The notes under the pieces were generated by a model that searched no databases, was not told the origin of the DNA, and worked only from the letters and a program-made list of their open reading frames with translations. Below, one piece after another: positions 1 through 8,130 of a stretch of DNA of 55,288 bases (position 1 is the first letter of the stretch; each line of letters begins with the position of its first letter). This DNA is from an uncultured Prevotellaceae bacterium. Its GTDB lineage: Bacteria > Bacteroidota > Bacteroidia > Bacteroidales > Muribaculaceae. The position numbers and the translations under genes were made by a program. Where the stretch lies: assembly GCA_900318645.1 (NCBI GenBank), contig ONLH01000021.1, positions 1 through 55,288 of the forward strand. Direction: 5' to 3'.

Positions 1-103
1 ACGGCGTCTGGTTGACCTTGAGAGTCACCTTCTGCCCTTGTGCAAGCACTGCCAGTGGCAGTATCAGCAGGCACAACAATGCGATGAGTTTTCTCTTGTC
101 CAT
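1..103 (-). CDS. TonB-dependent receptor (SusC/RagA type), N-terminal fragment
   Basis: Only the first 34 codons are inside the window; the gene continues past the left edge. The visible start is a signal peptide (MDKRKL, a long Leu-rich core ending in LAVLA) followed by QGQKVTLKVNQTP. That is how the STN (secretin/TonB short N-terminal) domain of sigma-coupled SusC-like receptors begins. It lies 105 nt downstream of the FecR-like anti-sigma gene on the same strand, the normal order sigma, anti-sigma, receptor. The STN domain would pass the ligand signal to the anti-sigma protein in the periplasm. The family is inferred from 34 residues plus context; the substrate cannot be told. Confidence 0.65.
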   Translation of the reverse strand, partial: MDKRKLIALLCLLILPLAVLAQGQKVTLKVNQTP

Positions 104-208
104 TTGTAATACAGATTTAGTTTAAGATTTAACTTATTCTGTTTCTAATACTAAGAAAAAATAAGCGGGGTACAAGACTCCGCTTCATATCATTGATTTT
201 AACATTTT

Positions 209-1276
209 TTAATTAATGATGACCATATTGCCATCCACCTCGGCATGGACAACGCCCAAAGCATTGAGGTTGGCAACGGCTTCACGCAGGCTCTTGCTTC
301 GCTCGACAACGAAGTGCAATCGCAGCTGCATCTTGCTCCTATCATCAAACGATACGTTCACACCATACCATCTTGCCAATTCCTGCATGATTGAGAATAG
401 CGATTCATTATCAAAATAGAAAAAACCTTCCTTCCATTGGGTGATGGGGTAAGTGTCCACGGCCTTAACCGCCAGTTGAGATCCTGTAAGTGCAGCCTGC
501 TCTCCAGGTGACAATATCTGGGCCAAGTCTCCCGTTTTGACCTGCACACGTCCTGAAACGAGCGTAACAGACGCATCTTTGCGGGAATAGGCCCGCACAT
601 CAAACGAGGTGCCCAACACACGTGTCGACAAGTAATCGGTGTGCACAATGAATGGGCGCTTGACATCCTTTTTTACCTCAAAATAGGCTTCGCCCTGGAG
701 ACGGACCTCGCGCGTATTGCCATTGAATCGGTCAGGGAACTCCAAGCGGCTCTCGGCATTGAGCCATACCTTGGTGCCGTCGGCAAGCGTTAGGTGATAA
801 TCTTGACCACGGGGAATGGACAAAGCCATCAATTGGGCCGACGTGGTGGCCGCTGTTGACTTGTCAAGTGCCATTTCTTCCTTGATGTGCCGAGCATGGC
901 CATCGGCGGTAGTGATAGTCACCGCATCGATACTGTCAGGTACATGAACAGCAAATGAGTCGGCATTCACATTGACGGGCAAAGATTCCTGTAAACCAGA
1001 CCAATAGCGATAACCGACAATCAATGTAATAACAGCAGCGATGCCCGCAGCCCAACGGGCAAAGGGAACCATCCTGTGCCATAACGGTTGCGAGACATGA
1101 CTCGATGCATCTTCCTCTTCCATTACCAGCAAATCCAATCGCCGGCTAACGTCATGCCACGCAGCCTCGACATCGGGCGCACTGGCGTGCTCACGGTTCA
1201 TGGCACTTTGCAACTCCCATTGTTCCAGCGGGGTCAGTGGCTCTTGTCCTTCAATATGCTTGTTGTCTTGTTCCAT
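209..1276 (-). CDS. FecR-type anti-sigma factor
   Basis: A 355-residue inner-membrane anti-sigma factor. Residues 1-70 are the cytoplasmic sigma-binding part and about 73-90 (WAAGIAAVITLIVGYRYW) form one transmembrane helix. The periplasmic FecR domain covers about 150-245, with the typical stretch LADGTKVWLNAESRLEFP and a GEAYFEV motif. The C-terminal DUF4974/STN-like domain is about 285-350. It follows the ECF sigma gene by 4 nt and precedes a TonB receptor, so the three form one cell-surface signalling operon. In this family the receptor's STN domain contacts the periplasmic part and frees the sigma factor. Length is normal; no defects seen. Confidence 0.93.
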   Translation of the reverse strand: MEQDNKHIEGQEPLTPLEQWELQSAMNREHASAPDVEAAWHDVSRRLDLLVMEEEDASSHVSQPLWHRMVPFARWAAGIAAVITLIVGYRYWSGLQESLPVNVNADSFAVHVPDSIDAVTITTADGHARHIKEEMALDKSTAATTSAQLMALSIPRGQDYHLTLADGTKVWLNAESRLEFPDRFNGNTREVRLQGEAYFEVKKDVKRPFIVHTDYLSTRVLGTSFDVRAYSRKDASVTLVSGRVQVKTGDLAQILSPGEQAALTGSQLAVKAVDTYPITQWKEGFFYFDNESLFSIMQELARWYGVNVSFDDRSKMQLRLHFVVERSKSLREAVANLNALGVVHAEVDGNMVIIN

Positions 1277-1280
1277 TTCG

Positions 1281-1811
1281 CTAATTCATACACGCTAAAA
1301 GCAATAGTGGTACAAACTTTAACATTTTTTTACTCAATGACACGCGCATTTGGGCAAAGGATCGCTGAACGATCTTCTTCACGCCATCGACGGTGATTCC
1401 CAACATGTCAGCGACGTCCTGGTTGCTCTTCTGCTCATAAAACCGCAAATATAACACGCGTCTGACACGCTCGGGTTGGCGATTTAACTCATCCTTGAGC
1501 GCCTCAATGCGAGCTTCATATTTTTCCCAGTCGGTATCGGTATAGTTTTCCAGCTCATGAATGACCTCATCCAGTAGCGGCACGTAACGGTTCTGGTGAC
1601 GCAGTTGGTCCAAACTGCGATTGCGTACGCTGGTAAATAGGTAGGACAACGCGGTATCCAGAGCAATTGTCTCGCGCAGTTTCCACACGTTGACAAACAC
1701 GTCGCTCACCACATCGCGTGCCACATCTTCATCATGAACGATGTCAAGGGAATGATAATACAGCCGCTCAAAGTTTTGTTTGAACAGTTGCTCATATTCA
1801 CGAACCGTCAT
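1281..1811 (-). CDS. ECF sigma-70 factor (Bacteroidetes SusC-linked type)
   Basis: RNA polymerase sigma factor of the extracytoplasmic-function class. Region 2 is at the N-terminus (YEQLFKQNFERLYYHSLDI, then DEDVARDVVSDVFVNVW) and region 4 at the C-terminus (RVRRVLYLRFYEQKSNQDVADMLGI, ending in a helix-turn-helix around VDGVKKIVQRS). The start at 1811 (MTVREYEQLF) matches where relatives begin; an upstream in-frame ATG at 1838 is possible. A -7-like box TACTTTTG lies on the minus strand at 1868-1861, without a clear -33 partner. It is the first gene of the sigma/anti-sigma/receptor operon and should switch on that receptor and its partners. Confidence 0.93.
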   Translation of the reverse strand: MTVREYEQLFKQNFERLYYHSLDIVHDEDVARDVVSDVFVNVWKLRETIALDTALSYLFTSVRNRSLDQLRHQNRYVPLLDEVIHELENYTDTDWEKYEARIEALKDELNRQPERVRRVLYLRFYEQKSNQDVADMLGITVDGVKKIVQRSFAQMRVSLSKKMLKFVPLLLLACMN

Positions 1812-2039
1812 GGCCACACCCTTGGTCATCTCTGTCATTATTAATACTATGTTCTAGCCACAAAAGTAATCATTTTTTCATAAAAACCTAATGCAAAATG
1901 AAAAAAACGCACAAAACGGGTTACTTGAAAAACAGATGATATCAGAAAAAAATGTACCCCTAAGTTCTATTATGGTGTATAAATGACAAACGATTGAAAA
2001 AAATAATTAATTTTGCAACCAAATAACCAAACTACTATT

Positions 2040-4109
2040 ATGATGAAGAAGATTGCGACTTTGTTGACGATGGTGACGGTAGCGATGATGGCTGTTGCCC
2101 AGATGGCTAATCCTGTCACGTTCACTTCCCAGCTGAAGACCACTAACGGCTCCAGCGAGGGCGAAATTGTCTTTACCGGTAAGATTGATAAGGGATGGCA
2201 CGTGTATTCCACCAACTTGGGAGATGCCGGTCCTACCGAGGCCAGCATCACCTTCCACAAGAAGGATGGTGTGGAACCCGTCGGCAAGCTGAAAGCCGTG
2301 GGCAAAGAGATCTCACAGTTTGATGAGTTGTTCGGCGCCAAGCTGCGCTACTTCGAGAACAACGTGCAGTTTGTGCAGAAGGTGAAGTTCACCAAGCCCA
2401 ATTATGATATCGACTGCGACCTGGAATACGGCGCCTGCAACGACCAGTCCTGCCTGCCTCCGTCAAGTTCAAGCCTGAAGAAAGCCGGCAAGTCGCCTGC
2501 CGTTGATGGTGAGATCGATAAGAACAAGGAAGAAGAGGACAAGGCAAAGGCTGAGGCCGAAGCCAAGGCCAAAGCCGACTCTCTCGCTGCCCTGGCAGCC
2601 GCCGACAGCGCCGCCATGGCTCCGCCCGTGGATAGCGCTGCCCTCGCCGCTCTGGACCACGATGCGCTGTGGAAGCCCGTAGTGGGCGATATCCAGGCCA
2701 TCGACGGCACCAGCAGCGGTTCCAACCGCTCGCTGTGGTACATCTTCCTGCTGGGTCTGCTGGGTGGACTGGTGGCACTGTTCACGCCCTGCGTGTGGCC
2801 CATCATCCCCATGACGGTGAGCTTCTTCCTCAAGCGCGCCAAGAACGACAAGAAAAAAGGCATCAAGGATGCCATCACCTATGGCATCTCGATTGTCGTC
2901 ATCTACCTGCTGCTGGGTCTCATCGTAACCGCCATCTTCGGTCCCAGTGCGCTGAACGCGCTCTCGACCAACGCGGTATTCAACATCTTCCTGTGCCTGC
3001 TGTTGGTGGTATTCGCCCTGTCGTTCTTCGGCATGTTCGAGATCAAGCTGCCCAGCAAGTGGTCCAACGCCGTTGACAGCAAGGCCAGCAGCACCAGCGG
3101 TTTGCTGTCCATCTTCCTGATGGCCTTCACCCTGGCACTGGTATCGTTCTCCTGCACGGGTCCCATCATCGGCTTCCTGCTCGTGGACTTCGCCACCAGC
3201 GGCAATTTCTGGGGTCCCGCCATCGGCATGCTGGGCTTCGCATTGGCTCTGGCTCTGCCGTTCACGCTGTTTGCCCTCTTCCCCTCGTGGCTGAAGTCGG
3301 CACCCAAGTCGGGTGGCTGGATGAACATCCTCAAGGTGGTACTCGGCTTCATCGAGCTGGCATTTGCCTGCAAGTTCTTCTCGGTGGCCGACCTCGCCTA
3401 CGGCTGGCACCTGATGGATCGCGAGGTATTCCTCTGCCTGTGGATCGCCATCTTTGGTCTGCTGGGCCTCTACCTCATTGGCAAACTCAAATTCCAAAGC
3501 GACATCGTCGAGGGTGAGGAGCAGAAACCCATGCCCGTGATCTGCATCATGGGCGGACTGATCTCCATCGCCTTCGCCATCTATATGATTCCGGGACTGT
3601 GGGGTGCACCGTGCAAGGCCGTGAGTGCCTTTGCCCCGCCCATGAACACCCAGGACTTCAATCTTAATACCAAGGAAGTGCGTGCCGCCTACACCGACTA
3701 TGAGCAGGGCATGGCCGCCGCTGCCGCCTCGGGCAAACCCGTCTTCCTCGACTTCACTGGTTTCGGCTGCGTGAACTGCCGCAAGATGGAAGCCGCCGTG
3801 TGGACCGATCCCAGCGTGGCGGACAAGCTGAACAAGGACTATGTGCTCATCTCCCTGTTCGTCGATGACAAGCGCCCGTTGCCCGAGCCCATCGAGGTGA
3901 CCGAAGCAACCGGCGAGAAGCGCACCCTGCGCACCATCGGCGACAAGTGGAGCTACCTGCAGCGCTACAAGTTCGGCAGCAACACCCAGCCCTTCTACGT
4001 CTGCGTGGACCCGCAGGGCAACGCCCTGAGCGGCTCCTTCAGCTACAAGGAGGACGTCCCCGCCTTCCTCGACTTCCTAAACGGCGGCCTGGAGACTTAC
4101 CGTAAGTAA
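2040..4109 (+). CDS. dsbD: DsbD-like thiol:disulfide interchange protein
   Basis: A 689-residue protein that moves electrons across the inner membrane to periplasmic thiols. Order: signal peptide (MMKKIATLLTMVTVAMMAVAQ), N-terminal DsbD-alpha-like domain with a CNDQSCLPP motif, an Ala/Asp/Lys-rich linker, a polytopic membrane core, and a C-terminal thioredoxin-like domain with a CVNC redox centre (GFGCVNCRKME). The membrane core keeps the two key cysteines, in FTPCVWP and FSCTGP. Start 2040 (or 2043) is chosen because translation from there gives a clean signal peptide. A -7-like TAATTTTG lies at 2008-2015. It stands alone, reading away from the divergent sigma operon, so a general role in periplasmic redox balance is likely. 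Confidence 0.92.
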   Translation: MMKKIATLLTMVTVAMMAVAQMANPVTFTSQLKTTNGSSEGEIVFTGKIDKGWHVYSTNLGDAGPTEASITFHKKDGVEPVGKLKAVGKEISQFDELFGAKLRYFENNVQFVQKVKFTKPNYDIDCDLEYGACNDQSCLPPSSSSLKKAGKSPAVDGEIDKNKEEEDKAKAEAEAKAKADSLAALAAADSAAMAPPVDSAALAALDHDALWKPVVGDIQAIDGTSSGSNRSLWYIFLLGLLGGLVALFTPCVWPIIPMTVSFFLKRAKNDKKKGIKDAITYGISIVVIYLLLGLIVTAIFGPSALNALSTNAVFNIFLCLLLVVFALSFFGMFEIKLPSKWSNAVDSKASSTSGLLSIFLMAFTLALVSFSCTGPIIGFLLVDFATSGNFWGPAIGMLGFALALALPFTLFALFPSWLKSAPKSGGWMNILKVVLGFIELAFACKFFSVADLAYGWHLMDREVFLCLWIAIFGLLGLYLIGKLKFQSDIVEGEEQKPMPVICIMGGLISIAFAIYMIPGLWGAPCKAVSAFAPPMNTQDFNLNTKEVRAAYTDYEQGMAAAAASGKPVFLDFTGFGCVNCRKMEAAVWTDPSVADKLNKDYVLISLFVDDKRPLPEPIEVTEATGEKRTLRTIGDKWSYLQRYKFGSNTQPFYVCVDPQGNALSGSFSYKEDVPAFLDFLNGGLETYRK

Positions 4110-4128
4110 AGAGGCACAAAAACATTTA

Positions 4129-4710
4129 CCGCCCTGACGGGCGGGAAATTAAACAAATTATATTTTTAAAATTATTTTAGGTAATGACAGCCGAGGAGCA
4201 TAACAAGTTTTATTATTTCTTTCATGATATCACTGGAGAAGCCATGCTTGTTCACAGTGAATATCACGAGGGATTGCTTGAATCAGCTTATGAGGCTGCC
4301 TTGGAATACTTACTAAAACATAAGGGCTATAATGTAGAACGGCAGGTCTATTTACCTATGTATTGGAAAGATGTGAAGCTCAACCAACACTATTGCATGG
4401 ATCTAGTGATTAATAATAATATCATAGTTGAACTTAAAGCATCTAGCCATATAGCACTTCCACATCGCAAGCAGTTATGAAATTATCTGAATCTGACCCA
4501 CTTGCCTTATGGTATGCTCATGAACTTTGGAGCAAAAAGTTTTTACAGCGAATGGTACCATCGACATGAAGATGGCACCATTGAGAAAATCACATGGCGA
4601 GATCCTATTCAGGAACTGATTGATGCCAAAATGGAAGAAGCATTAAAATCCAAACATTCTTAAAAATAATTTTAAAACATAATTTGTTTAATTTCCCGTG
4701 CGAAGCACGG
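4129..4710. repeat. Hairpin-ended inverted-repeat element 1, carrying a GxxExxY gene
   Basis: The left end is a hairpin, CCGCCC-TGAC-GGGCGG (4129-4144), followed by GGAAATTAAACAAATTA and an A/T-rich tract. The right end is the mirror image: an A/T-rich tract, TAATTTGTTTAATTTCC, then hairpin CCGTGC-GAA-GCACGG (4696-4710). The inner A/T-rich arms are inverted repeats of about 37 bp with few mismatches. The broken GxxExxY gene fills the space between. Two shorter elements with the same plan lie at 32713-32822 and 50790-50878. Stem sequences differ among the copies but pairing is kept. This looks like a small mobile or regulatory element; its class is not known to me. Confidence 0.75.
4184..4663 (+). 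pseudogene. GxxExxY family protein (PD-(D/E)XK nuclease fold), interrupted by in-frame TGA
   Basis: The N-terminal 98 codons encode a GxxExxY-type protein: EYHEGLLESAYEAALEYLL supplies the name motif, and MDLVINNNIIVELKA supplies the D...ExK nuclease-fold core. Translation stops at TGA 4478-4480, right after HRKQL. The same frame then stays open for 60 codons (NYLNLTHLPYGMLMNFG... to TAA 4661-4663) and gives the usual C-terminal half of the family. Relatives normally carry Trp at the stop position, so one TGG to TGA change explains it. The gene lies wholly between the arms of the inverted-repeat element, with its ATG 10 nt after the left arm. The biochemical role of the family is not established. 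Confidence 0.8.
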
Positions 4711-4740
4711 TTATATATAGAACCAACTGAAAACTGAAAT

Positions 4741-6027
4741 ATGATTGACGAGAAGATTAGAGAGCAGATTATCGCGTTGATGAAGCGCGAAGTAGTCCCT
4801 GCAGTGGGCTGTACCGAGCCCATGGCAGTGGCATTGTGTGTAGCCCGCGCTACCGAGGCGCTCGGCTGCCGTCCCGAGAAGATTACCGCCCTGTTGAGTG
4901 CCAATATCCTCAAGAACGCCATGGGCGTAGGCATCCCCGGCACAGGCATGATTGGCCTGCCCATCGCCATCGCACTGGGCGCCATCATCGGTAAGAGCGA
5001 ATACCAGCTCGAGGTGCTGAAGGACGTCAACCCCAAAGCCATCGAGCAAGGCAAGCAATACATCGACGAGGGACGCATCGACATCCAGCTGAAGAAGGAC
5101 TGCTGCGACAAACTCTATGTCGAGGCCATTGCCGAGGCTGACGGTCACACCGCTACGGCCATCATCCAGGGTTCACACACCCGCTTTGTCCGCGTCACCC
5201 GCGACGACGAGATGCTCCTCGACCAGCAAGCCGGCAACAGCGGCGGTGACGACGATGATGAAATCGCCCTCAACCTGCGACTCGTCTATGATTTCGCCAT
5301 GCAGGCACCGCTCGACGAGATTCATTTCATCCTTGAGACCCGTGACTATAACCTCAAGGCTGCCCAAGAGTCACTCAAGGGAAACTACGGCCACTGCCTG
5401 GGCAAGACCATGGACAGGCCGTTGAGCCACGGCATCTTCGGCAACACCATCTTCTCTCGCATCCTCTCCAAGACTGCATTGGCCACCGATGCCCGCATGG
5501 GCGGCGCATTGATTCCCGTGATGAGCAACAGCGGTTCGGGCAACCAGGGCATCTGCGCCACCAATCCCGTGGCCGTTTATGCTATGGAGAACGAGAATAC
5601 CGAGGAGGAGCTCATCCGCGCCCTCACCCTGAGCCACCTGACGGCCATCTACATCAAGCAGAGCCTGGGCAAGCTCAGTGCCCTGTGCGGCTGCGTCGTG
5701 GCATCTATCGGCAGCTCCTGCGGCATTACCTATCTGATGGGTGGCAGCTTTGAGCGCATCTGCTATGCGGTGAAAAACATGATTGCCAACCTCACCGGCA
5801 TGATCTGTGACGGTGCCAAGCCCAGCTGCGCCCTGAAAATCGCGTCGGGCGTTTCCACTGCCCTGCTGAGCGCTGTGCTCGCGATGGAGGGCCGCCACGT
5901 CACCAGTGCCGAGGGTATTATCGACAAAGACGTGGACCGCAGCATCCGCAACCTCACCGTCATCGGTGCCGACGCCATGTGTGCCACCGACCAGATGGTC
6001 CTCGACATCATGACCCACAAGAAATAA
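4741..6027 (+). CDS. cyuA: L-cysteine desulfidase (CyuA/YhaM, UPF0597 family)
   Basis: A 428-residue cytoplasmic enzyme of the serine dehydratase-alpha-like/UPF0597 family. Known members break L-cysteine down to H2S, pyruvate and ammonia with an oxygen-sensitive 4Fe-4S cluster. Diagnostic motifs are VGCTEPMAVAL (Cys24), SGSGNQGICATNPV and LCGCVVASIGSSCGITYLMGG, which hold the conserved cysteines. Length and ends are normal. The ATG at 4741 lies 30 nt beyond the right hairpin of the inverted-repeat element, so its promoter region may have been altered by that element. A strong hairpin follows at 6055-6088. Serine as a substrate cannot be excluded by sequence. Confidence 0.9.
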   Translation: MIDEKIREQIIALMKREVVPAVGCTEPMAVALCVARATEALGCRPEKITALLSANILKNAMGVGIPGTGMIGLPIAIALGAIIGKSEYQLEVLKDVNPKAIEQGKQYIDEGRIDIQLKKDCCDKLYVEAIAEADGHTATAIIQGSHTRFVRVTRDDEMLLDQQAGNSGGDDDDEIALNLRLVYDFAMQAPLDEIHFILETRDYNLKAAQESLKGNYGHCLGKTMDRPLSHGIFGNTIFSRILSKTALATDARMGGALIPVMSNSGSGNQGICATNPVAVYAMENENTEEELIRALTLSHLTAIYIKQSLGKLSALCGCVVASIGSSCGITYLMGGSFERICYAVKNMIANLTGMICDGAKPSCALKIASGVSTALLSAVLAMEGRHVTSAEGIIDKDVDRSIRNLTVIGADAMCATDQMVLDIMTHKK

Positions 6028-6054
6028 CCTGACAGACAATCGTCCAGAACAACA

Positions 6055-6088
6055 TTGAGGGGGATGGCCTTAGGCTCATCCCCCTCAA
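6055..6088 (+). terminator. Long GC-rich hairpin after the cysteine desulfidase gene
   Basis: TTGAGGGGGATG (6055-6066) pairs with CATCCCCCTCAA (6077-6088), and the stem continues through GCC/GGC around a TTA loop with one bulged T. It begins 27 nt after the stop codon. There is no clean T-run after it, so termination is likely but not certain. Its 3' arm is part of a direct repeat copied again at 6556. Confidence 0.6.
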
Positions 6089-6110
6089 CAGTTTAGCAGA
6101 TGTTATGCTT
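6073..6110. repeat. Direct repeat, copy 1 of 2 (38 bp)
   Basis: GGCTCATCCCCCTCAACAG... matches 6556-6593 in 35 of 38 positions. The copies start 483 bp apart and bracket the hairpin-rich compound repeat at 6111-6553. Such flanking copies could be a duplication made on insertion, or the outcome of recombination. Confidence 0.8.
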
Positions 6111-6553
6111 CTTGTTTTCCGCACAATTATTCTGCAAAAATAGATTTATGTGATATTCAATGGTTTGGCATTACTGATTCTGCAAAAAAGGGTGTCTCGC
6201 TGCGCTTTTCGATGGAATAAAAAGGTCGAAGACCTTGACAAGGCCAGCGGCCTTGAATTGATGTAGCCCCATGGCGTACAGGCCGATAGGTCTGTGCGGC
6301 ATGGGGAAAGAGTGACCGAATGAGGGGGCCTCGAAGAGGGCCACACACTCCAGGCTAAGGAAATGTCGCGGTTAGTGGCCCCTTTCAGGGCCCGTTATTA
6401 CTGTCCTGATGGTCCCCAGGCTACACAGACCTCTGGCCTGTGCACCCTGGGGTTTGAGAAAGTCAAGGCCGCTGGCCTTGTGCAGGTCAACGACCTGCTT
6501 CTACTCAATATACACTCTGAGAGAATACGGGGTGTCTCATTGCGGAAAACAGG
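6111..6553. repeat. Compound hairpin-rich inverted repeat (two mirror-image four-hairpin modules)
   Basis: The left module carries four hairpins in order: H1 at 6222-6236 (AAGGTC-GAA-GACCTT), H2 at 6240-6254 (AAGGCC-AGC-GGCCTT), H3 at 6267-6306 (CCCCATG/CATGGGG with an inner stem) and H4 at 6327-6342. The right module carries the same four in reverse order and orientation: H4' 6377-6392, H3' 6414-6452 (CCCCAGG/CCTGGGG), H2' 6465-6479 and H1' 6482-6498 (GCAGGTC-AAC-GACCTGC). Where the modules differ, paired bases change together. Outer arms TTGTTTTCCGCACAA (6112-6126) and TTGCGGAAAACAGG (6540-6553) are also inverted. Open frames across it give low-complexity proteins and are not believed. This fills most of the 720 bp between 6027 and 6748. 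Confidence 0.75.
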
Positions 6554-6555
6554 AC

Positions 6556-6593
6556 GGCTCATCCCCCTCAACAGTTTATCCAATGTTATGCTT
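6556..6593. repeat. Direct repeat, copy 2 of 2 (38 bp)
   Basis: Partner of 6073-6110 with 35 of 38 identical bases; the differences cluster in four positions after CAGTTTA. Unlike copy 1 it lacks the pairing 5' arm, so it forms no long hairpin. Confidence 0.8.
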
Positions 6594-6667
6594 GATGCGG
6601 ATTAGAATCCGGTATAGCATTCGCATCAACAGGTAAGCCACCACGGCATAACCTAATAAACACAAAC

Positions 6668-6701
6668 AAGAGGGTGTGCCAGAATTTTGACACACCCTCT
6701 T
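6668..6701 (-). terminator. Terminator of the SusCD operon
   Basis: AAGAGGGTGTG (6668-6678) pairs with CACACCCTCTT (6691-6701). On the minus strand the hairpin lies about 45 nt after the last gene of the SusC operon and is followed by a T-rich stretch (GTTTGTGTTTATT). Confidence 0.7.
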
Positions 6702-6747
6702 CTCAATTTTTGGTCTCAATCAATTAAGTGATCAATCAACCTTTACA

Positions 6748-7314
6748 TTAGAAACCTGCATAACGGATACCGCTGATCTTGTATTTGGCATAACCATCAT
6801 CAGGATACCAGGGGTCGTCGGTGTACTTCACGTAGAAAACGATGGAGTCGGCAGGCGAACCGTTACTCTGTTTTCCAGCGCCCTTGAGAATCTTACCATC
6901 TTCAATCGTGATGCTGAAATCACCAGAGAAGTTCTCAGCATCGTTTGAAGAGAAGGTGAGGTTGTTCAGGTCAACGTTCACAAGCATCTTGAATGAATAG
7001 TTGGGATATGCAGCATTGCCATAATAGGATGACAAATCAAACCAGCCCAAATCATCAATCCACATCTGTGTGTCGGAATTGTCGGCGGTGTTGTACGTGA
7101 AAAGAGAAATTCTATCCTCGTCATATCCGAAGTAATGTTCGCCTCCGTCAATGGGATTCCCATTAGCATCGACGGCATCAATGTCAACCATCCAGTGACC
7201 AGCCATCTTCTCAACAGCCGTTCCTCCTGCAGGCTCGTCGGTCTCGACTGCACATGAAGCAAATCCGAGACACAACCCGAGGCTCAAAGCAAATATTGAA
7301 AAATATTTCTTCAT
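6748..7314 (-). CDS. Surface lipoprotein, putative lipid-binding hydrolase-like (SusE/F position)
   Basis: A lipoprotein of 188 residues. The start at 7314 (MKKYFSIFAL) gives a clean signal peptide ending in the lipobox GFASC; an upstream ATG at 7326 is less likely. The mature part is a small beta-rich domain (AGHWMVDIDAVDANGNPI, then FSGDFSITIEDGKILKGAG) resembling the small 'lipid-binding putative hydrolase' lipoproteins that often close SusCD operons. It is the last gene of the operon, 16 nt after its upstream neighbour, and the terminator follows. By position it may bind glycan at the cell surface. No catalytic residues can be assigned, so function is open. Confidence 0.7.
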   Translation of the reverse strand: MKKYFSIFALSLGLCLGFASCAVETDEPAGGTAVEKMAGHWMVDIDAVDANGNPIDGGEHYFGYDEDRISLFTYNTADNSDTQMWIDDLGWFDLSSYYGNAAYPNYSFKMLVNVDLNNLTFSSNDAENFSGDFSITIEDGKILKGAGKQSNGSPADSIVFYVKYTDDPWYPDDGYAKYKISGIRYAGF

Positions 7315-7342
7315 AATTTTAATCATTTAATTAGGTTCTTCG

Positions 7343-8083
7343 TTATTCGCTAACTCTGTACAGCTCCAGGTCCATATAGATCTGACCGGCATAGCACAAG
7401 CTGTAGCTGATCGTACCATCCATAAACATACCATCTTCCAGATAGTCGATGCCATCACCCCAACCAGCAATGTAGCTGCTGAGCAGACCGATGTTACCCT
7501 CGTTGTCCACGCTCACGTAGGCCGTCATGTCATAACGGTTACCGTAGCCACGGATCTGGTCATACCAGCCTCCGAAGATGTCGTTCACGTAGTAGATACC
7601 AGGAACGACCATATCAAAGGTGATGCCCGTGCACTGAGTCGTGTTGCCATAAAAGGCGGCACGGTCAGCATAGGTGCGGGCACCCTGGTAGAACGAGTTT
7701 TCCATGTCAACTTCATACTCACCGCTGATATCAAGCGTCACAGTCGGGTCATACACACACACTGTGCGTTCAACCGAGGCAGGATAACCGTCGCTGCCCT
7801 CGGCCGAGTAGGTGATGTAATAGAAACCCAGGGTGTTGGTATCCACCTCATCAGCTCCTTCGATCACAATCTTGGAAGTGATATCTTCACCAGCGAGGGT
7901 GCCAGTGCATCCGGGGTCAACAAACTTGCTGCCCACAGGAACAAGCATGAATTCGTCACCCTGCATTTGAAGGTCTGCATAGTAGGTCAGGCGAGAATCG
8001 GTCAACTCGTCTTTGTCATCGTTACATGATGAAAGCGCAAGCATCCCGAGTGCCAATAAACCGAATAAATATATTTTCTTCAT
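7343..8083 (-). CDS. SusCD-linked surface lipoprotein with Ig-like N-domain (DUF5011/DUF5012 type)
   Basis: A 246-residue lipoprotein with lipobox LALSSC at residues 16-20. Residues about 30-115 form an Ig-like domain of the DUF5011/5012 type (FMLVPVGSKFVDPGCTG... to ERTVCVYDPTV). The C-terminal half is beta-rich with many Tyr and Trp (ISGEYEVDMENSFYQGARTY, FGGWYDQIRGYGNRYDMTAYV), as in surface glycan-binding proteins. It lies 47 nt after SusD and 16 nt before the final lipoprotein. The likely job is holding polysaccharide near the SusCD transporter, as SusE and SusF do, though it has no sequence motif of those two. Confidence 0.75.
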   Translation of the reverse strand: MKKIYLFGLLALGMLALSSCNDDKDELTDSRLTYYADLQMQGDEFMLVPVGSKFVDPGCTGTLAGEDITSKIVIEGADEVDTNTLGFYYITYSAEGSDGYPASVERTVCVYDPTVTLDISGEYEVDMENSFYQGARTYADRAAFYGNTTQCTGITFDMVVPGIYYVNDIFGGWYDQIRGYGNRYDMTAYVSVDNEGNIGLLSSYIAGWGDGIDYLEDGMFMDGTISYSLCYAGQIYMDLELYRVSE

Positions 8084-8130
8084 AATATGTTCGTTTTTTA
8101 GTTGTTTCTACTTTCTCTCGTAGTTCACTA

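Noticed and set aside
2469-3497. A 342-residue minus-strand protein
   Set aside because: Antisense to the DsbD-like gene; Gln/Glu-rich composition is typical of a mirror frame of a membrane protein.
4478-4480. TGA read as Trp or recoded
   Set aside because: TGA serves as an ordinary stop elsewhere in the window (for example 32236-32238 and 42348-42346), and no recoding structure was seen.
6146-6605. Small proteins of 60-80 residues in the hairpin-rich repeat
   Set aside because: They run through the stems of inverted modules on both strands and resemble no family.
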